Source of the DNA: Acanthamoeba lenticulata
Lineage: Eukaryota; Discosea; Longamoebia; Acanthamoebidae
DNA: 64,000 bases
Direction of reading: 5' to 3'
Assembly: GCA_002179805.1 (NCBI GenBank)
Contig: NAVB01000197.1
Location: 1 to 64,000 of the forward strand
The translations under genes and the position numbers were made by a program. This document shows positions 1-11,722 of this stretch, in pieces. The notes below the pieces were generated by a model, which was not told the DNA's origin, searched no databases, and saw only the letters and a program-made list of their open reading frames with translations. Positions within the stretch are counted from its first letter, which is position 1. Each line of letters starts with the position of its first letter.

Positions 1-84
1 TAATTATCAATTATTTATTCGGCTGTTTTATCTTTTTTTTTTAATGATTTGTATTTGATTGATTTCTTGGCTTTACTACCGCAG

Positions 85-3000
85 GCGTTGAAGAGCACCC
101 AGTGGCTGCACAACCTGCGACGGCTGCTGGAGGCGGCCGCCCGCGGCGTGGCGCTGATGCAAACCCGAGAGCCTGTTGTGGTCCAGAGCTTGGACGGCCT
201 CAACTGCGTCCCGCAGCTGACCTCCCTCATCCAGCTGTGTGTGGACCCTTATTACCGGACCTTCAAGGGCTTCAGCGTCCTCATCGAGAAGGAGTGGATC
301 AGCTTCAGTGCGCTTCTTCCTCCCTTGCCCTTCACGAGAGCTCACTCACTCACGTATGCCTTTAATCGCAGCTCACCACTTTGGGCAAGGACGGAAGAAG
401 ACGCATGGCAAAAAGGATATCCGGAAGAGCAAGAACAAGGGCGACATGTCCCACATCTTTGTCCAGTTCATGGACGCCGTGTGGCAGCTCTGGAGCCAGT
501 GTCCGCGCTGTTTCGAGGTACGCACCGGTGCCGCGACGGAGGCTGATCATTGCTGATTTGCGTGTTTTGCTGGCGCTGTGCGTTTGTTCAGTTCTCGGAG
601 GGCTACCTGCTATTCCTCCTGGATGCGTTGTACAGGTAAAGAACGAAGAAAGAGCGAAAGCGAAGAAAGGGGGGGGGGGCAATAGACTGACCACATGTGT
701 TCATTTCTCGTGGCAGTGGCCGGTTTGGCACGTTCCTAGGAGACAACTTCTACAAACGGCACAAGCACAAGCTCGTGCACAGCACGGTCTCCGTGTGGTC
801 CTACCTGCACGCCAACCGCGCGAGCTACACCAACCCGCTGTATAGCGAGGCCCACAACCAGAGCCACTCGCTCGACTCGCCTATCGCCATCACGCCCCTC
901 TTGGTACGTCCGGGCTCCAGCGTCAGCATCTTCAGCTGGCTCACCGCCGTGCCGTGTGCGCAGGTCAAGTTCTGGTCGTCGTACTTCCTGCAGTACCAGT
1001 GCCGCGACACTCTCACGCACGCTTCGCTGATCATCGACGCCACGTTTGGGTTGCGCGAGGAAGCGGGCTCGGCCACGTCCTGCGGCGCCAATAGCGGCAT
1101 CTCGGCGGCGCGAGTGCCCTCTTCCCACTTGTCCTCGCCTACCTCGACGGTCATGTCGCTCTCGCCTACGGCCTCGCCGTCGCCATCGCCCTCGGCGCCG
1201 TCGCCCATGAACGAGAGCCACGATGCGCTATCGTTCACCGACTCGCCACGCTCGTCGACGAGCCCAAGTCCGCTCTCCATGTCGGGCATCTCCGATGACG
1301 TCGACGTGTCGACAGTTTCATCGCCCGCGACGTCGACATCGGCGTCGCTCATCGTGCCGGCGCTCAACTTGGCGCGCAAGGGCCTGCACAACATTCCGCT
1401 CGAGCTCTCGGCGGTCGACGACCGCCGCTTCGGGCTCATGACGAGCCTCAACCTGAGCAATAACATCCTCAGCTCGTTCTCGTTCCTTGTCGCGCACCTG
1501 CGCCAGCTTGAGGTCCTCGACCTGTCGACCAACGAATTTCGCGAGATCCCCGAGCTCCTGGCCCAGTCCTTCGCCGAGCTCACTCGCCTGCGCGAGCTCG
1601 ACATTAGCCACAACAAGATCTACCGCTTGCCGTGCCAGCTGGGCCTCCTCACCAACCTGCGACGGCTCGAGGCCAGCCATAACCGCCTGCTATATGGCGA
1701 GGAGGCCGGCGGCGACGAGCCTGCGGCCGGCTGCGCCACCACCCGCCAGACGCTCGGCTCGTTTGACTTTGGCCCGCTGGCCAGCTCGCTCGAGTACCTC
1801 TCGGTCTCGTACAACTCGCCCCGGGCCAAGCCCGCTGCCCAGCCAGCTGCCTCAGCCAACGGGACGACGACGAGCCGCCGCCACTCGACGTCGCCCTCGC
1901 TCGCGGCGATCCGCGAGCTGCATCTGTTCCCGCGGTCCCTGCTGGCGCTGACCAACCTGACCACGCTCAAGTTCCGCGGCAACAACATCCCGCACCTGCC
2001 GTCCAACTTCTTCGCGACCTTTAGCCAGCTGACGAGCCTCGATATGGGCGACAACCCGCTCACTGAGCTGCCCGAGGGCCTCGGCGGCCTCCAGCTGTCG
2101 TTCCTCAACATCAACAACCTCGGGCTCCGAGAGCTCGTCCCGCCAGATCTCTTCCAGCTGGACGCCACCCTGCGCGAGCTGCACGCCCGCGGCCTGGCCA
2201 TGCGCCGGCTCGCCCCGGGCTTTGCGGCGCTCACGGCCCTCGAGACGCTCGACCTGTCGGACAACGGCCTGACGACCTTCCCCGACGTCCTGCTCAAGCT
2301 CACCAACCTGCAGTGCCTCACCCTCAACGACAACCACCTCACCGCGCTCCCGACGGGCATCAAGCTCTTCAAGAACCTGGAGAAGCTCTACCTCCACGGC
2401 AACGAGCTCGTCTCCCTCGTCCCCGAGATCGGTACTCGCCCTGCGCCCTGCAGCCCGCCGCTGCTTAATGGCGGCGCCTAACGCCTGGTCGCACACCAGG
2501 CTTTTGCAAGGCGCTTGGCGTGCTGGACATCAGCGACAACAAGATCAAGGAACTGCCGCCTCAGCTTGGCGTCCTGCCTCGCCTCCGGTGCGTGCAGCAA
2601 GGCCTTGGGCTTGGCCGCGGGTGAGGCTTGCTGTGGCTGACAGAGAAAGAGCGGCGGGGGGGGGGGCGCACACACGAATGAATCCTCAGACGGCTGATCA
2701 TCGGGAAGAACATGCCACTAGTGTCACCGCCAATCAATGTCGAGGCCGAGGGCGAGGAGGCCGTGCTGGCGTTCATCAAGCAGTTCATCAATGGCTTCGA
2801 GCGGTGCTACAGGTACAAGCTCATGCTTGTCGGCCAGGAGAACGTCGGCAAGTCAACTCTGCTGCGCTGCCTCAACCAACGGGTACATCGCAAACCCGAT
2901 GCCCAGCCCAACATCTCCACCGACGGCATTGACATCGGTGCGCGACTCGTTCCTCCTTTCTCTCCCTTTTCGTTCTTTGCTTTCTTCGTTCTTTTCTAAC

Positions 3001-6000
3001 TCGTCGCGTTCGTTCTTTCAACAGGAGAATGGACGGTGAAAGTTGCTCGCGACCACGAAACGAAGGAGATCTCGCTTACCACGTGGGACTTTGCTGGTGC
3101 GTGAATTGATCATTACCTCGTGCTGCATGACTGCATCATCCTAACCGTCTGACGGTGGCGTGTACAGGCCAGGAACTGTATTATAGCACACACCAGTTTT
3201 TCCTGTCGGAGCGCTCGCTCTTCCTGCTGGTCACCGACGTCTCCAAGCCGCTCGAATTCTCACGCCTCGACTTCTGGTGCGTCTCCTTCTGCCCCCCCCC
3301 CAAACCCACCAAGACTGACGAGATGGCATGGGCTGGGTTCAGGCTTGAGTCAATCCGTTCGCGCACCAAGAGCGCACAGGTCATCATCGTGGGCACGCAC
3401 ATCGACGAGAAGGTGCCGAATGTCGCTCGTCCTCGCGCCCAACGCCAGTTGACTTACACGCACACGCGTCTCGTCTTCAGATCTGCACGTCCGAGTACAT
3501 GGAGGCCAAGGAGAAGGAGATCCGGGCCAAGTGCTGCGCGCGCTATCCCAACATCCACTCGCTCTGCTTTATCAGGTTCGCCTTCTTCCCGCTGCGCCGC
3601 GCGGGCTCCGAGTGAACCAACCATCGTGGTGTGTCTGTGACCAGCTGCGCCAACGGGAAGAACTTGGCGCAGCTGCACGCCAAGATCGAGGAGGTGCTGG
3701 CGTCGGAGGTGCATCTCGGCGAGTTCCTGCCCAAGAGTTACCTCGAGCTGGAGCGGATGATCCTGCAGCAGCGCAAGTCGCGGGCCGAGGAGGGCCTGCC
3801 GCCGATCGCCCTGTGGAGCGAGTACAAGTCGTGGGCCGAGCTGTGCCTGATCGAGAACGAGAAGGAGCTCCGGATCGCCACCACGTTCCTCCACAACCTG
3901 GGCTCGCTGCTCTTCTTTAGCGAGGACGAGAACCTGGCCGACGTGGTCATCCTCGACCCGCAGTGGCTCACCGACGTGATGGCCACCATCATCACGACCA
4001 AGCACAACTACCTCGGCCGCGAGGGCTACGAGGGCGTCCTCCAGCACGCCGTGCTGCCCTTCATCTGGCGCCCGCCCACGTTCCCGGACGACCTCCACGG
4101 CTTCATCCTCTACCTCCTCAACAAGTTCGAGGTCGCCTTCACGCTCGATGACGGCGACGACGGCGATGGCAACGGTGGCGGCCGCGACAAGTTTGGCGAG
4201 GGTGGCCTCCAGTCCATCTTGTCCTTCCTCCCGCCCGTCGCTGAGTCGTCGGGGTCGTCGCCCGTCGTGCAGCAGCCGAGCGAGCCCAAGGGAGCGCCGA
4301 GCGAGACGAGTCAAGCGGAGTCGCGCTCGCGCTCGCCCTCTGTGGTCCTCGCCGAGTCGCGCTCTCGCTCGCCCTCTGTGGCGTCGGCCGAGCCGCCCGC
4401 CACCGCAGCCGCGACCCCGGAGACCTCGTCGGCCGCTGAGACGACAACGACCCCCGCGGCCCAGCCCACCAGCAGCGACAGCACCGAGGACGAGGCCAAG
4501 CCTACGTCGACGACGACGACCACTGCAGCGGCTGAGGCATCGGCGGTGCTCAGGCGGAAGAGCACGCGCGAGCTGCTCGAGACCCTCGTCAAGAAGCGCA
4601 TCCCGCGCCAGCGTCGGCTTAAGGGCTGCAGCCTCGTCCCGGCCCTGCTCTCACCCAAGCGGCCAGACGACCTGGCCACGCTGTGGCCGCCGCGGCGCGA
4701 AGGCGACGGCCTCCTCGAGTACGGCCGCATCTACACGTTCGACTTTGCGCCGACGGGCTTCTTCGCCAAGGTCATGGTGCGCCTGCTCAGCTTCCGCCTG
4801 CCTCGTATCCTCAAGTACTGGCGCTACGGCCTCCTCCTCTCGTCGGGCGTCGAGACCGTGTTTGTCGAGTTCGAGCCGGCCTCGCACGTCCTTCGCGTCA
4901 CCATCCGCGCCGAGGACGTCGCTGGCCAGCGGACCGACGACGTCGGCGTCAATGGCGCCGGCGCCGGTGCCGGCATCGCCGCGCCCGGCGACAAGCCGCG
5001 CAACAGCATCGACGGCCCGCGGCCGAACCAGATTGCGCTGCCGCCGCTGCCCTCCGAGATCGACCAGCGCGAGGAGGAGGAGGCCCGCGCCCGCAAGGAG
5101 GGCCTCAAGAAGAGCAAGCGCAAGGACAAGAAGGGCAAGGACGGCGAGGCCGACAGCGGCAAGAAGAAGGAGAAAAAGGAGAAGAAAAAGTCGAGCCGGC
5201 GTGACAAGGCCGCGGCACCATCGATGCCTTCGGCTTCACCCTCCATGATCCTGCATCATCAGCCCAGCCAGCCGCAGCTGCCTCAGCAGCCTCAACAGCA
5301 ACAGCCGCACAAGCTCGAGGGCGAGCCGAGTGCCGCTGCGTCCCGGGATGCCGCGTCGGGCGAGGCCGCCACTGATCTGCCCAGCTTCCAGCTCGTGTCC
5401 CTCCTGGTCTTCTCCACGATCGACGCCCTCGTGCGCGACTGGTTCAAGCTGGAGGCCAAGGTCACCGTGCCGTGCCCGCACTGCATCGCGGCCAACCTGA
5501 CGAACCCGACCACCTTCCCGTTCACCGAGCTGCAGCAGGCCCTCCTCCGCCCCGAGAACGCCTACATCGTCTGCAAAAACGTGGGCAAGTTTGGTTCGTA
5601 GTTCTTTATTCATTTTTTATAATTTTTTTATTTTGCTTAATTTATTTTATATATATTTTTGGATGCACGAAACTCACTGGCTGGTCCGGCGTCCGAGCAG
5701 GCTACGCGCAGCTTATCCGAATCGACAGGCTGATGCCCGATGTGGCCATGCTGCACCTGGACGACGCCAAGATCGACTTCAGTGAAGTCACCCTCGATGA
5801 GGAGATTGGCGCTGGCGGGTTCGCCGAGCTGTACAAGGGCAAGTGGCGCGATGAGGTGGTGGCCATCAAGAAGTTCAAGTTCACCGACGATGAGACCCTC
5901 TCCCCTGAGGAAGTCCTCCAAGCGCTCGAAGAGTTCCGGCAGGAGGTCTGGATTATGGGGTACGATCGCTTTTCGTTCTTTGTAGACATGATCGCTTTCG

Positions 6001-7674
6001 CTCTTTGGGTATTAATCATCAAACGGTGGTTTCATGAGAAGGGGCCTGCGCCATCCAAACATTGTGGCGCTGCGAGCCTTTTGCATGGAGCCCTGCTGCA
6101 TCGTGGAGGAGCTCATCACGGGCGGCAACCTGCTTTCCTTCCTCCACTCGCCTGCTCCGTACGTTCTTCCCTTCCCCCCCCCCCGACCTGACCTCGTAGC
6201 CAGCTGGCACTGACCCAAGACCACGTCATCTGGGCCACAGACTCGAGTGGCCGCTGCGCCTGAAGATCTTGATGGACGTGGCCAAGGGCTGCGCGTTCCT
6301 GCACGGCACCACGCCGCCGGTGATGCACCGCGACCTCAAGTCGCCCAACATCCTTCTAGTCAGCACCGCGCCCGATGCTGATCTCGTGGCCAAAGTCTGC
6401 GATTTTGGCGTCTCGGTCAACGCCTCGGCGGCCGCGATCGGCCGCAAGGTTGATTGTCCTCGTACGTCGTCTCCCTCTTGAACCTCGGACGGCGCGCTTT
6501 GCTTGGTCTGACCTCCGTCGGCTTTTTTTGCGGACAGTCTGGCTGGCGCCCGAGGTCATGCAGGGCAAGCCTTACACGGGCAAGGCCGACGTCTACTCCT
6601 TCGGCGTCATCTGCTGGGAGACGATCGCGCGCAAGCGCTTCTTTGAGGAGATCGGCTTCATGAGGTGCGTTCTTGTCGTCATTGTCGTCGTCACCATAAC
6701 TGTCGACGCCTCACACGAATGGTGGTGGTCCGACGCGTGTGTGCAGCCAAATCGAGAACAAGGTGATCATGGGCGAGCGGCCGGCCATCCCGGACCACTC
6801 GCTGCCCGAGTTCTCGCAGCTCATCGCCAGCTGCTGGCACCAGGACCCCGCCAAGCGGCCGAGCTTCGTGCAGGTCGTCGAGCAGCTGCGGAAGCTTCTG
6901 GCCCAGTACTGCCCCGAGCACGCCGACTACGATCGGGACGTCATGGCCCGCGAGGAGGCCCTCGAGAAGGCGCGCCAGGCGCGCAACCGCAAGTACCGCC
7001 ATCAACAGCAGCAGCAGAAGAGTGCCATTGCGGCTGAGGATGACGACGAAGATGACGACGGGGATGAGACCGACGACCGTGATGACGTGGATGCAGGCGG
7101 CGAAGGTGAAAACCGGAAGCCGGCCGAGGCCGGTCCCTCGCCCGCCAGCGTCGTCACGTCGCCCAAGCCGTCGCGCAAGCGCACGCTGAGCATCAATCTG
7201 GTGCAGCAGCAGAGCGTTTCGGCGGGCGGCACGGCCGAGACGCGCAAGGTGATGCTCAACCAGCTCCGCAAGCTGAGCCGCCAGCGCGCCCTGCCGCACA
7301 CCATCTCTGTCGAGCTGCCTGAAGGGCACTCAACGCCGCCGCCGCCGCCGCCGCTCGAACCAGAGGCCGAGCCTCAGACGACGCCGGCGGAGGGCCAAGA
7401 GCAGCAGAGCGCCAACGTGACCGCCGTTGACGGCGTGGAGACCTCGGCAGAGACACGGCCGAGCGAGGAAGCCGCGGCCGAACCGACTGTGGACGAGACC
7501 ACGCCAGCAGCGGCGATGACCGAGGAAGAGATCAAGCTCAAGGAGAAGGAGGATCGCAAGCGGCGGGTGGAGGAGATCCGCGCCAAGATGGCCAACCGCA
7601 TCGCCGTCCCCAAGGCCGCGGGCTCGTCCGGCGGACCGACATCGCCGCGCCCCGCCGACCAACAGGGCAGCTGA
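85..7674 (+). CDS. pats1: Pats1-like Roco protein: myotubularin-LRR-Roc-COR-kinase (5' end outside window)
   Basis: Partial gene; its start lies upstream. Domains in order: the C-terminal half of a myotubularin phosphatase domain (about 85-1050; DPYYRTFKGF, FVQFMDAVWQ and GRFGTFLGDN are family landmarks), a Ser/Pro linker, a run of leucine-rich repeats (about 1350-2690), a Roc GTPase (2815-3500; P-loop GQENVGKST, DFAGQE, GTHID), a COR region (3500-5590) broken by long Ser/Thr- and Lys/Glu-rich inserts, and a TKL kinase (5770-6930; GAGGFAEL, VAIKK, HRDLKSPN, DFG, APE all present, so probably active). An acidic tail ends in an Arg/Glu-rich, coiled-coil-like stretch. Short introns include 308-371, 518-591, 636-716, 904-963 and 2432-2499. 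The order matches Dictyostelium Pats1, a cytokinesis-related Roco protein, but I see no C-terminal WD40 repeats. By analogy it is a GTP-regulated cytosolic kinase scaffold. The myotubularin catalytic loop is degenerate. Confidence 0.93.
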
Positions 7675-7764
7675 CGTGGTCGTCTCCCAGGCGTGAGAAA
7701 AAGTAGTACATAATTCTGTTTTTTTATGGTAAGTCGACTTTGTTCAAATGATTCGAGCCATTGA

Positions 7765-8596
7765 TCACAGGTTATTCTTTCGGGGAGGGAAACGCCACTC
7801 CTTGCCCATCTTAGTGGCGATCAGGTGGAACCGATCGGCTCCGAAGTACATGCGAGCCTGTTCCCACAAGAGCGTGAGTTTTGAGATGAACGACGTGCAC
7901 ACCGGGAGAGCGCACCTTTTCCTTCGGCTCGTCCGCCCGACGCACGAAGAAGGTGGGCGCCCCAAAGGCTCCGCGTTCGATGGCCTCGTCGGTGGTGGCC
8001 TTGAGCTCGTTCTTGACCTCGTCGTCCCCTAGAAGTAGAAGAACCACTGCATAAGACCACAGCAAGCCGAGAAGGTAAGAAGCGCTCGAGGCCGCACCTT
8101 GGGCCTTCTGCAAGAAGAGGGCGGCCTCCTCCTGCGAGCAGCCGGCGGCCACAAGGGCGCCGGTGAGGGTGGCGACGTCGGTCAGATCGCCGTCCTGCTC
8201 CCAGTAGACTTGCCACAAGTGCTTCGTCGCAGCGCGCAGGCGGCACTGGCCACCGACGGCGTCACGGTCGTGGCGGTCGAGGGCCACCAGCATGCGCATG
8301 GGCAGGAGGGTCAACTGCGGGAACCGTGAGGGCATGCGCATGCGAAACCCGAGCGCGCGCGAGGTGTCGGCCAGATCGCGCAGCATGTAGCGGCCCTTGG
8401 CTGGCACTGTGGCCGGCGGCTTGTTCCCCGCAGCCTTCATGACCGCCCCGAGAAAGAAGGGGCGCAGCACGACCTCCACCTGGTCGCGCCACTCGCCATC
8501 GGCCATCTGTACCAGCTGTTCAAAGCCCAAGTAAGAGTACGGACTCACCACATCGTAGAAGAACTCGATAACAAACTTGTTTTGTTGGTCTGCCAT
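7765..8596 (-). CDS. Kappa-class glutathione S-transferase / DsbA-like oxidoreductase
   Basis: Three exons read toward lower coordinates. The N-terminus (EFFYDVVSPYSYLGFEQL) is the DsbA/GST-kappa first strand with the SPYSYLG active-site region. The middle carries the helical insert, and the last exon reads ARMYFGADRFHLIATKMG, matching the kappa-GST ending in which a Phe-Gly-x-Asp-Arg motif contacts glutathione. Kappa GSTs and the related 2-hydroxychromene-2-carboxylate isomerases conjugate or isomerise with glutathione in mitochondria or peroxisomes. The C-terminus (RKNNL) resembles a weak PTS1, but that is inference. I chose the ATG at 8596 because its context has G at -3 and +4; the in-frame codon three positions upstream is GTG. 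The last intron starts around 7916. Confidence 0.88.
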
Positions 8597-8914
8597 GGCG
8601 TGCACGCTTGTTGGGTAGTGTTGGGTTCCTGGGCCGCGAGTCGTCGACAGAAATCACAAAACGCAAAGAAAAAAGCGAAACCAAGAACATTCCTGGCGTG
8701 CCTTTAATGAACTTGATCCGCTGTTGCCCCCAACACGGCGCGGCAGGCCGGGAGAGTGGGGGGCTCCACAAACTATAAGATGAACGCAACGCGTTAACCC
8801 ACCATGAGCTCCTACAGGGCTCTCTTTCTTCCTGTCATTTTCGTGTGTCAACTTGGTGCACTCTGGTTTTGCTGACGACCAATTTGATTTATAAATATTC
8901 TTTTCCATCTTTTT
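8597..8914. other. Spacer between two minus-strand genes
   Basis: It holds the 3' flank of the F-box/ankyrin gene and the promoter side of the GST-like gene. An AT-rich patch at about 8880-8910 probably belongs to the 3' end of the ankyrin gene. I see no convincing gene or repeat. Confidence 0.5.
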
Positions 8915-11533
8915 CTAACTGTCCAGGCGAAGGAGATCAGCAAAGACGGCGGCCACCCGCTGCCACTTGCGCCGGTCTTCGGCACCGGCAATCCACAGGA
9001 CGGCCGGCTCATGCTCGTCCCACCGATCGGCGCCCAGCCGCCGCAAGGTGGCCTGCATCTGCGCCCGCGAGAGTGTACTCCGCTGTTGCAACACGAGGAC
9101 GAGGAAGACGATGATGAGTTCACCTACGCATGAACGGAATGGCAGGAATGTGGTGGCGGAGCCGCACCAGCGACCGTACTGGCTGACTGAGCAATCAGTC
9201 GAGTAGCGTGAGGCCCTCGGCGTTGACGGCGTTGACGTCGGCGCCGTGGCGCACCAGCAGCGGGGCGAAGTGCATCGCGAGGTAGTGAATGGGAGGTGCA
9301 CCGGTTTGCGGGTGGCGCATGTTGAGGTCCAGCCCGAGCCCGATGAGGGCCTTGAGGTTCTTTTCGAGCACAAACGGGGGGCCGTGGTGAAACAGCCCCT
9401 CGAGCGCCACATGACTGCGCACGTCACGAACACATGACATCAGCATCAATGTCACGTCGTCATCTCATCGCCGAGACACTTCAGCATTACCTGGCGAGGT
9501 TGAGGCCGTTGGCCGCCAGCAGCGCCATGATGCGCGGCGAGCTGATGCCGGCCAGCCCTAAAATTGCGTTGACGTCGGCGGCCGCATCGAGGGGCATGGG
9601 CCAGCCTGCCCGGTCAAAGAGCCACTGAAGCGCGTCGTAGCTCGTCTGCTCGATGGCGTTGTAGGCTGCCTCCGCATCGGGCTGGTTCCACCTGCGTCGG
9701 AGCCACTGGAGCACAAGCACGAGCAGGGACACGCGGCTGGTGAGCGGGCAGCCGTGGGCTAGCAGGAGGTCGCCAATGGCCAACTTTCGCGCCAGTTCGC
9801 CAGGTTGCTTGGCGCGCGCGGTCAGCAGGGGCGATAGCGCCGACCTGCCATCGCGCTATGTTGTTTCGAGTCAAATCGTGTAAGTGATCTCGTATCGTGT
9901 CTTGTCGTGTCGCGCGTCACGGTAGGGGTACCGAGAGCAGGCGGGCGTCGGCGCCCTTATCGAGCAGGAACTGGAAGGCTTTGACGGGCGCGCGCGGAGA
10001 GGCGGCGAGAATGTGCAGGCAAGTGCGTCCGCCGAACGATTGGGTGAGCTCGTTGACGTCGGCCCCGCGCTCGACGAACAATGCCAACAGCTCGTCGCAG
10101 TCCTTTTGGGCCTGTGTGCAGACGCTGAGCTCATGTGATGATGTCAAGTTGTGGTGTAAAGGTGACGGCAACACGCACGGTGCACGCGGCATGCAGGGGC
10201 GAGACGTCGAAGCCGCTCTCTTGCGGGCCCAACTCCAGCAGGCGCTTGGTGGTATCCACCCCGGCGTGCTTCACCGCCAGTAGCAGTGCCGACAACTTGG
10301 GCCCCGAAAACGTAGGCGCGTTCAGCAGCTCGTCGCACATGTGGCTCCCAACCAGGAAGTCCAACACGCGCCTGTTGTTTTGGCTGCACGCGACATGCAA
10401 CACTGCGCGAGAACATGCAACATCATGTTGGATGTTTGAATTCCACACTATATCGGGAGATTGGGGAGAGTGGTGTACCAGTGTAGCCGCTTGGACCGTA
10501 AGAGAGCAGCAGCTGGCGATACTTGTCATGGCTGTGTTCTTGGTGGATCTTGGCCAGGTGCGCCATCAGCGAGACGTGCCCTCCCTGGGCTTGGACGTAG
10601 AGCATTATACGACACAACTCAGGCTTGGGTGCAAAAAAATTAAAATTTAAAAAAAGTAAATTTAAAAAAAAAAAACAAAAAGGGAACCGATACCAGCAAG
10701 ATGCCACAAGGCCTGCGCGCTGGTGCTGCTCCCCTGGAGCAGGGCCTCGAGATGGTCTAGCGAGGTGGTCGCCACTGGCGGTGATGTGCCGCGATCGGGG
10801 TCAGTCTGTTGCGTGGCCGGCACCGCGTAGCGCAGCAGCACGCCCACGATCGCCAGCGAGCCCTGGCGCACGGCGGCGGTGACCGCGTGGGGCGGCACGG
10901 GCACGCCGTGGGCGCACACCAGCTCCACCACGCGCTCGTCGTTGGTGTCGATGGCGCTCGCCAGGGCGTCGCGCTTCTTGGGCAGGACGTGCGCCGCGGC
11001 CGGGCAGGTGGCGAGCATGCGGGCCAGTGCCGCGTGGTGCCCGCAGTGGATGGCCCACGTCAGCATTGAGTCCACGTTGGCTGGGCTAGGCATCCTCTGA
11101 TACTTGTGAAGGAGACGCGCAGAGTAGAGGCAGAACGTGCGGAGGTCGAAGCCCTTCTTCTTTTTGGTTGGCATCGGCCCGCCAAAGTGCCGCTTGTGCA
11201 CCTGTCGCACGAGGAACGTGAGAGTGAAGCAGCGCACGGATGAAGGAGGGGCGCAGCTCGAAGGGCGGCTACCTTGCGCCAGAGCCAGGGGGTGAGGGAA
11301 GACGAAGCGGGCGAGAGGTAGAGGAGGCTGTGCCAGTGGCGGCAGACGACCTCGGTACGGGCGAGGTCCTCGGGCGCGAGGTAGCGGAAGATGAGGACAG
11401 CCACCTCCTCCGGCAGCCAACCCCCAAACATTCCGTCCTGCTCTTCTTGCTCTCCCTTCTCTTTATTGGTCTTTATTTCTTCGGCTACCTCTTCGTAATC
11501 TTCATTTTCACTTCGCCACAGCCCGCCCAACAT
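8915..11533 (-). CDS. F-box / ankyrin-repeat protein (3' end uncertain)
   Basis: Starts at an ATG at 11533. An acidic leader is followed by an F-box (LPEEVAVLIFRYLAPEDLAR, then CRHWHSLLYLS), then many degenerate ankyrin repeats, for example HVACSQNNRRVLDFLV, HILAASPRAPVKAFQFLLDKGAD and LVRHGADVNAVNAEGLTLLD. F-box/ankyrin proteins act as substrate adaptors of SCF ubiquitin ligases. This combination is greatly expanded in Acanthamoeba and in its giant viruses. Several short introns are visible, including about 11203-11271 and an A/T-rich one near 10627-10694. An in-frame TGA occurs at 9195-9197, yet the same frame stays open beyond it and splices into a convincing last exon ending at 8915 (TLSRAQMQATLRRLGADRWD region). 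So the true end is either 9195 or 8915. Confidence 0.82.
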
Positions 11534-11722
11534 CGCCCCAGCAAAAAGAATTTACTGATGCATTTTCGGCCAATAAATAAATAAAAATCAAGAAAAAAGG
11601 AAATCAAAGACTGACAGGAAAAAGACAGAGAAACAATGGCCATGAACAAGATGCACCGGTGGAGGTGCTTCACGTACGAACAGCATACTTGGGTGATGGC
11701 GTGGCCTTCAAAACTGAACAAA

